Assembly: GCA_946803715.1 (NCBI GenBank)
Contig: CAMPET010000115.1
Span: forward strand, 210,506 to 222,694
Reading direction: 5' to 3'
Length of the DNA stretch: 12,189 nucleotides
DNA from: Beroe ovata
Lineage: Eukaryota; Ctenophora; Nuda; Beroida; Beroidae
In this document: piece by piece, positions 1-8,400 of the stretch
Layout: each line of letters opens with the position of its first letter
Numbering within the stretch: position 1 is the stretch's first letter
The notes under the pieces: generated by a model
The model's database searches: none
What the model saw: only the letters and a program-made list of their open reading frames with translations
What the model was told of the DNA's origin: nothing
Position numbers and translations under genes: made by a program

Positions 1-5
1 TTTTT

Positions 6-9
6 GTGG

Positions 10-46
<37 letters not shown>

Positions 47-58
47 TGTGTTTGTGTG
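6..58. repeat. TG dinucleotide microsatellite
   Basis: An almost pure TG run with two TTTG interruptions near its right end. It lies in the intron or flank before the first recognisable exon. Bases 59-273 hold no other feature I can support except the acceptor at 271-273. Confidence 0.95.
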
Positions 59-273
59 GAATCGCTTGGATATAATCCCACTCCATATCATGCTCCTTAC
101 TACACTCTAAATTATCATGCTCCTAACTAGACTACTTTTCTTTATTTCTCTATATCAGAGTTCGGACTGTAGATCACAGCCGTTTTTTACCATCTTCCCA
201 ACTATAGTTAATCACACTCTATGGCCATTATCACACTCTGTATCACTCATGAATCTTGAATCATGAATTTCAG

Positions 274-369
274 GTGGGACCCCAACTATCGGAGTTAAGT
301 GGTATCGCATTGAGACTGACACCACATTGACTGATGTTGACACCCTATCTGGTGTCACTGTTAACACCG
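274..369 (+). CDS. exon 1: Ig domain, C-strand part
   Basis: Acceptor tttcag and donor gtaaga; phase 1 in and phase 1 out. It encodes about 31 residues containing GVKWYRIE, which matches the C-strand tryptophan region of an Ig fold. The B-strand and its cysteine must lie in an exon before the window. Confidence 0.75.
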
Positions 370-3300
370 GTAAGATTGATCATTGTTCCTTGCATTGATC
401 ATTATTCCCTGCATGTCATTAAGCGAAGTTTATCAAAAATCTTGTGTTTTCACAGGACAGTTGATAGGGAATGAGCAGACCACAACACTAACCATAACAT
501 CTGTTACCATGGCAACGCTAGACAGAACCCACTATATGTGTGAATTTACTGTAGATGGAACACCGATTTCACATTCAACTCAACTACGTGTGTTAGGTAG
601 GTTTGTTTGCTACTATAATATCTCTAACTTGAGATGGTGAGAGTTGAAAGGTATGGATTGCAGAGACCCCAGAGAGGGGTTAGGGGGTTAACTGTGAATA
701 CAAGTGGGGTAAATAAGACGGGGCAGTTTTGTAATGGGGTTCCCTTTCTGCCTCATTTTCGAACATTCTATCCAATGCTGATGGAGCGCATCATTCCACA
801 GGGATACAGTTGAATAAGCCACCTAACCTGGCAGTGAAGTCAGGTGAAAGTGTGAATTTGCAAGGTATTCCCATGGCTAGCTATGACATAACTCCCTCAA
901 CATGGAGTTGGTATCGAGCCAGCGATCCCAGTACAGTAATCGAGAATTCGGATACTCTGACCTTCACATCTCTACGGGTTCGTGCGAAGTACTTATTAAG
1001 TAAATTCAAAAATTATTAAGTGATTTTGTCGCTTTCATTTTATGAAGTCTGAAATTTATTGCTTTGTTGTAAGGTGGGAGATGGAGGGACGTTCGAAGTA
1101 AGAGCAACATTTGAGATTGATATCGATGGTCATACGCATACTTATGAGACTAAAGATGCGATACAAATTGACGTGACCCGTGAGTATTATTCATATTTAA
1201 CAGATCAGTTGCCCATAATATGTATTTTATGTATGTTGACATGTTTTTGACATGAAAGAATGTGTTCACTGTTCCTACGTCAAGACAGGAACGAACTAGT
1301 CAAGTTATTTCAGCAAGGTATGTTGATATCATACTCCATTGAACACACAAATGCAAGAGCATGTTATTTATTACTGGTGCAGTTATGCCCAATCACGCAA
1401 TTTGATGAATTTGAAATTAAACTATCGAGTGACATGCAGTAGGGCACAATATCATTTTCGCGGCAAAGGACTTCGCTGAGCGCGCGGTGACAATTTTGTA
1501 TGTAGGGCGGCGCGGCACGCACGTTCATAAGATAGACCTGCTGGATTAGAATAGAGGCAGTTTTTTCTGCATCGCCAGTCAAACATTGCAGCTGGCAGTG
1601 CTTGTTGAAATACTATGAATGTAATGAACACTGCTCCTGCAGCCAGTTGCAGTACAGGGACTCTAACTAACGTGAAGAATGGGAACATCATCCCTCAATT
1701 CGTGGATAACGGATGGTTAATGGACATACATTGTCTGGTAAGATATTCCTTTGCGATACGATAACTATAACCTATTGAAGGTTGTGAGTTAGTGAGAGTT
1801 TCTAACACTTCACTTTTCAGGACAACTATATGCTGGATGACCAGTCGTACAATACAGTTCAGAGTGTAGCTTGTGTGTCATCTGACTTTGTACAACTTGA
1901 CATTACGAGCTGTGTTGGTAAGTACTTTAGTCGGTAAGTGCTTTAGCTGGTAAGTACTTTAGTCGGTAAGTCCTTAAGTTAGTAAGTACAGTACTATCCT
2001 CGGTAAGTTCTCTCATAGAAGTTCTGTTCATGAATAACCCCTCAATATAATCAAAATCATCACGCACCAATCGCATGCAACCATTCAAGTAAGACCGGCG
2101 CCTGGCCGAAGTGGCAAACGGAGTTATGCCCCAAAACTAACACAATTTTTACCTCAAGCCTACTCTCTTTTACGACTCCCCTCAGGTTGCTGTCAGTTGA
2201 CAGTTCTCCCTAACGACACGACGGTGACATGGGTGACACGTTCCAAACACACTGTGATGGGGGTAGGAACAGAACACTACCATCGGGGAGCGCGGCATCG
2301 CACACGTGCAGGTTTTGTGGGGAGGAAATGTGTAGGATAATCACACGATTAGCGGATACTGATAATTGGTATTATGATGGTATATCACGATAGGTCCACT
2401 TCCATCAGAATTATCTCGATAAGTATATTCAAAGAGAAAGAGTATTTGTGTGACTCATTGCTCAATCCGATCCTATTTCAGGTCCCAGGGGCATATGACA
2501 TACAGTCTGTGTAATAGTGGCTGTTCCTACATTATGAATGACAAGATCAACATAACTCTGCCTGATAATATCCACAACCCTCAACTTATACCCATTGGAG
2601 AAACGGTTAGTCGGAGAAACGGTTAGTCTGGGAAACGGTTAGTCGGGGAAACGGTTAGTCTGGGAAACGGTTAGTCGGGGAAACGGTTAGTCGGTTCTAT
2701 TGATTGTCTACCTGAAACGGCTAGTGGTCGTGGATAAAATTAAAGTCTCTTCCTTCTGAATTGATTAGTACATTTTCTTGATTAGTAACTTTTCTTGTCA
2801 ATAAATGATAGTCGACACCTTTTTTGTGACATACAGTTTCTAGAATAGCACGTGTCTTATAATAGCACGTGAAGATCTCTTGAGACAGTACTTGAGACAG
2901 TGCTCTCTATGATGAGGTTTCACCCGAATCCCAATGATTTATGGTACCAACTCATTAACATTATCTGGGCTACCTACTTCCTACATTATAGGCGTGTCAG
3001 TATGGAATGTAGGTGAAATCGAATGTCGCTTCTTCCTAATCCGCAACATTACTATATTGGATATTTAGGGTGATGGCATCATGTGGTTATTACCCTACTT
3101 ATTTCCATAGTGTAACCGTATGTGATCTGGCTTTTCACGCGTAAGGTCAGAATATGACATCATTGATAATCCCGTCTGAATTGATCCGTACATTTGACCG
3201 AATCAATCAATGGTAAAAGTCACCACGACTGGGGTAAATTACCAAGGTAAATTACCAAGGAATCTATACCCCTCAGGTTGTGTACGAGTGCCTGAAGGGA

Positions 3301-5374
3301 GATGATAACGTGTACAATCCTAGTAAATCGTACACGTGCACACCCGACTTCATCAACAAGAGACCCATCAACCTTGCTATATGTGATGGTAAGTGTGTCT
3401 GTGTTTCGTGCTTGTGTGTCAGTGTTTGATGAATGGTGGAGGGATAATTGTTTTTTTCATAGTCTGACACTTTTTGTGTTCCCGTTTGTGAAAAGTGACA
3501 CTGTTCTCTGCAATAGAATCAGCATGAACTATGATTAAGTAGCAGTTAGTAAGTAGCAGTTAGTAAGTAGCTTAACATACCTATCTCATCACTTATCAGT
3601 TATCATGATAGCCCATCATTGTAATGTGCTCATCACAACTCCAAACTATAATCCATGTACCGTACATGCATAGAATCGCCAGATGGGGCCTATTATGTTA
3701 CTATAATAATTGTCTCCATGTGGTTACTGTACCTTATCCACTGTTCATCATTTTGTCGCACCACTGTATGACCTATATCATTATCACGGGACATCTCATC
3801 GGTATTTGTTTTCTGGGCAGAAATCTGCCCATATATTGTCCATACCACTTTCATTTTTTACTAAACGTTTTTCTACGTTTTTATTCATATTATAGGCAAC
3901 AACGCATTGTTCAGACATGGGGTGTGATTGTCATGTAGCCTTGAAAACCTAGCTGCTATAGAGTTATGATAAGGCTATCATTATTGCTAGTTATTAGATA
4001 CTTGATCGCTATACACACCTGGTAGACACCATCAGGTCAATTATGCCATATATAGAAGATAATATTTGATCGCTCATTACTCCATTACCTTACGTTGTAA
4101 TAACTCCAATGTCTCTCAGCTTTCTACTTCCACTGGACACGACCATTTCTGAATTTTCCCCGGGAATTTGCAGTTATTACTTTTAACTCGTGTGAAGGAG
4201 ATATATTGCATTATTGCTGCCGCGTGCCGCTCAGACACTTCTCACAGTCTGTGACAATTGTGTTCAGTGCAGGACGTCACGTGATCTCAGTATCTACACA
4301 CATACATTATTTTTGATACATCCAGGTACATACACACAGACACGTCGCGAGCCGATAATCTCGTCCGTATGCCTGTCGTCCTCAATCATGCAATCCCATA
4401 ATCCCGCGGATCAAGATGATGGAAATTCTTGAAATTAGATTTTGAGCTCGAGTTCACAGTATTCTCGATTTCATTGCTCATACAGTATAGGTACTTCCAT
4501 TATTATACTTCCATATATTATCTCTCCTGATAGTTTATTTGGTGCTGCTTTATTTCCCCGTTTCCTGGTATAGTGCTTCATTTTAACAGTTCTAAGTATA
4601 CTCCTGTGTTTAACACTATAATTCCTGTGCGACTTCTGAGGGAGAAGGTGGGCGCTTGGTGTAAGGATATATTATAGATAACACGTTGTTCCCTCCTTCC
4701 TTTGTCAGGTGTTTTTTTGTACTTTGATGATGTTCATCTGGAAGGAGAGTGGCATTTCAAAATTTGTTCCAACTGCCGGAAAATGATGCAGTGAAATTTG
4801 TATTTGAGACGACTGGCCGAAAATATACCGAGTTATTGATGGTTTATTTCAACTCATGAACATCGGGCGATTGGCGATTGATTGGTAATGGTATGATCCA
4901 CTCTTTACGAATACGATACATTTTTGTCCATCAAAATTCCCAAAATGTTTTAGGGTTATAGATGTGAGAGTTGTAACATGATAGGACTCTCTCTACCAAA
5001 CTTTAGGTTGAGTTTTTGGACTGAGTGATGACTTGTGAAGTTATTTCTTTATTTCGAATCTTTCAGTCTTGTCAGTAGGTAGACTCAGCAGTAGGTAGAC
5101 TCACAAGATTGTGTAGGTACTTACACTGCTTGTCGGTACTTACACTGCTTGTTATTTGTTATGGGTGTTAGTAGCCATTCCTAAAATTCCCGTCTATTTC
5201 TTCCCTACAGCTTTCTACATGTGAGAATACATGCCGCATCAGGTTTCATGACCTAATTATAATATAATCACCTGTGAGACAACTCTAGCTTCTGTGACAG
5301 CTTGGGCCTGTCATGTGGTAACCTGAAACCTAGGATTTCCCCCATTATTTTCGAGTTTTTGTGTCATCATTTCC

Positions 5375-5430
<56 letters not shown>

Positions 5431-8400
5431 TCCACACACGCACACACACACAAAGACAGAAACACAGACACAGTCACAGACACAGCTAGAGACGAGAGTA
5501 GAGACAGACAGTAGACACGCCCACACAGAGACAGACACACTCAGATAAAACACACACGTGTCACTCACATACTCAACCATTAACCAAACATGCCTTAATT
5601 AGGCCGTTTTTCGACCATTTGACCAAGTGTCTCCTCCAATATCGGTAGTACCTAGCTACTCACTTTGTATTGTACGCTTCGAATTTCGTGTGTCAGCTCC
5701 CCGAACATTGAACGAGATGGCTCTGAAACTTCATGGATGAATACTGGAATCTAAGGTTTTAATTCACCCCTTTGTCATAAGCACCTTACATGCAATTTAT
5801 TCAATGTTTGTTTCTTGTCTTTCTTTTTAATTTTAACCAAACTCATAAATTTGAGTTCAGCATTATTCATAATTCAATAATCTGATTACAATGTATAGTG
5901 TATACAAACACATACTCAAACATGTGTACAACGACTGTCGACACCTACCAAGCTGTGAAAAACCCAATTCTGTGATAATATTTTAGGCCAGGGCATTAGT
6001 ATGGTCGTCAGGGAACTAATTCCCANAGGTTTTAATTCACCCCTTTGTCATAAGCACCTGCAATTTATTCAATGTTTGTTTCTTGTCTTTCTTTTTAAGT
6101 TTAACCCAACCAATGCCTTTAAGTTATAACTCATAAATTTGAGTTCAGCATTATTCACAATACAATAATCTGATCACAATGTATAGTGTATACAAACACA
6201 TACTCATTACTCAAACATGTGTACAACGACTGTCGACACCTACCAAGCTGTGAAAAACCCAATTCTGCGATAATATTTGTAATTGTATCGCTATAATACG
6301 GAAACACACGTAATCTGTGTGATATTACGTTGTGCAGATATATACTGTTCAACACGACGTCTACTGTACTGTGTCTGTCACGTTTGAAAAATCACTGTTT
6401 TAGGTCATCCTAAGTCGACCTCCCCTAGTTTTAAATCATTATCATACGAATCCGTCACAAAACATTTCCTTGTGTTTGATTCTCGCGTCTAACATAATTC
6501 CTTGTTTCGTATTGCAGCTGCAGTTCGCTGGGACTGGATATTCGTTGGCTTTGCCATTGTCCTCACTGTGATAGCTATTGGAATGATGGTATGGGGCGCT
6601 CTCCTATTCCTACAGTAAGTTCTGTACCCCCTTCCTACTATGGTAGAGTATCGGGGAGCTCTACCCAAGAGAGGACGGTCTGTTGGGAATTTCCGTGACC
6701 GTATTATAGCTTTACTATGATTCGATCATTCCAATATTTGTGCAAGTCCCTCTTCGCCATCATCCGCCCTCGCCAGTCGCCATGAACCACTACCTAAACG
6801 TAAACCTTGGCCTGTTCTAAATCTTATAATTGGGTCCGACTTGCTGTGCGGCATGGTGCACCATTAACAATATATGTAGCCGGGTTAATTGGTCCCCCAG
6901 TCGCAGCTTAGGGAATTGTATTTCAGCAGGGACATACTTTAGTATACACAAAGTATAGTCCACGTATTATAGTATAGACATTTCTCCTCTGGTATAGATT
7001 AGCTTTCCAACCCCCGCGAATTCAGCTATCCCTTGCACTACATTTGTTTCGGGGAACATATAACCCCCCCAAGATTCCACCCTCTCCCCCAATAGTTATC
7101 GAGTTGTAACCCCCCATCTGATATATAGTATGACAGAATGAAGGTTCATCCGCTCTACACACCTGTTTCACCACCACCTCCCCCCACTGACGGGTGTCAT
7201 CATCATGCTGGTGCTCCTGATGACACGGCCGCTAGTCATCGTGACGTGTCTCGTCATCACGACCGGCTGCGATGCTACATTCCCGCCAAGCGAGGGTGTT
7301 GTATCCTAGTGCACCTCGTACAATCTCTACTATCTATCGTCAGGCGGCAGAAGACTAAGAGAAGGATGATGGAAAACGGCACCAGTACGGATGTCTACAT
7401 CAACCCGTCTGCAAAGGAAGCTGATGTTGAGTCGGAACAGGTGGAAATGAATGACATGTGCAAGTCCATTGACATCAGCTCTTTCCATAACAGGTATGAA
7501 AAATATATACACATGCATGCAAAAGCACTGTATCAGTGTCGTTCTGTCTCAATGTCTCATTGTCTTTTGTCTTTGGTGTGCATCAGTGTCTCCGTAGCGT
7601 CTCAATGTCTCTACAGTGTATCACTGACTCTGCATAACAAAGTCAGTCGTGCCTCATTGCTTCAATATGTTCTTGAGATAATACTCCTCAAGTTGCAGGA
7701 TCTATAGCGATACTCGAGTTGAGAGATACCGATACTTCTTCTTCAATATCTCGTGAATAGTGTTCACAAGGTATTCATGCATGAATACCTTGTGAATTCC
7801 AGTTATAATCCACCATTATCCCCAGCTACAAACGCCTCATGGTCGATGACTGTTACGCACTCTCCGTAGAGTATGCTCAGATAGCTAAAGAAGTACCACC
7901 AGATATGTTCACTACGACTGAGGGGGCGAAGCCCGAAAACAAAGCAAAGAACAGGTAAGCGCTTTGTAGTTCATATGTTGCTATAGCAACCCGCAGGTTC
8001 ATGTTGTGGTCGTTGACTCGAATCCCGACGGCACTGTAGTGTGGCACTATAGTGCGGCACTGCGGCACTAGTGCGGCACTATAGTGCGGCACTGCGGCGC
8101 ATGTTGCTAATCAATGACGTGTACTATACTGTATACATATATCCGTCTCAGATACACAGATATACTACCCTATGACGCGACAAGAGTTACGTTACAACAG
8201 ATTGGTGATGACCCCAACTCAACCTACATCAATGCTAACTACGTTCATGTGGGTCTTATGCACGTTTACCCATCGCGCTGCCTCGCGCTACAGAATGAGG
8301 CGCGCGTGCACGTGTGCCCCAGTTTGCACGTGCATCACGTGATAGCACTTTTGTTCGGATTTTGATCAATTCTTACTTGACCTTGAATACGACGGGGACT

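Larger units (their letters stand above)
3389..6517 (+). other. intron 9, 3.1 kb, repeat-rich
   Basis: The longest intron here. Exon 9 (phase 1) splices directly to the transmembrane exon, so no coding exon is required inside it. It holds short tandem duplications: a 14-nt unit at about 3537-3570, a 16-nt unit at 5073-5103 and a 19-nt unit at 5116-5152. It also holds a CA microsatellite, a 230-250 bp direct repeat and one N. No gene or RNA was recognised. Confidence 0.7.

Noticed and set aside
3537-3572. GTAAGT repeats considered as a third donor array
   Set aside because: They lie about 150 bases inside intron 9, not at an exon end, so they are listed only as a small tandem duplication.
4707-4794. 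Possible extra exon after a cag in intron 9 (reads [19 protein letters not shown])
   Set aside because: It runs into a stop soon after, no donor in the needed phase follows, and exon 9 joins the transmembrane exon directly in frame. It may be an old mobile-element scrap.
5302-5580. Open frames on both strands across the CA microsatellite
   Set aside because: They encode only HT or VC repeats and exist because dinucleotide repeats lack stops.
7138-7707. A 189-codon plus-strand frame
   Set aside because: Only its middle (7344-7493) is exon 11. The rest is intron read-through with no PTP or other domain character, and splice sites fit the exon precisely.
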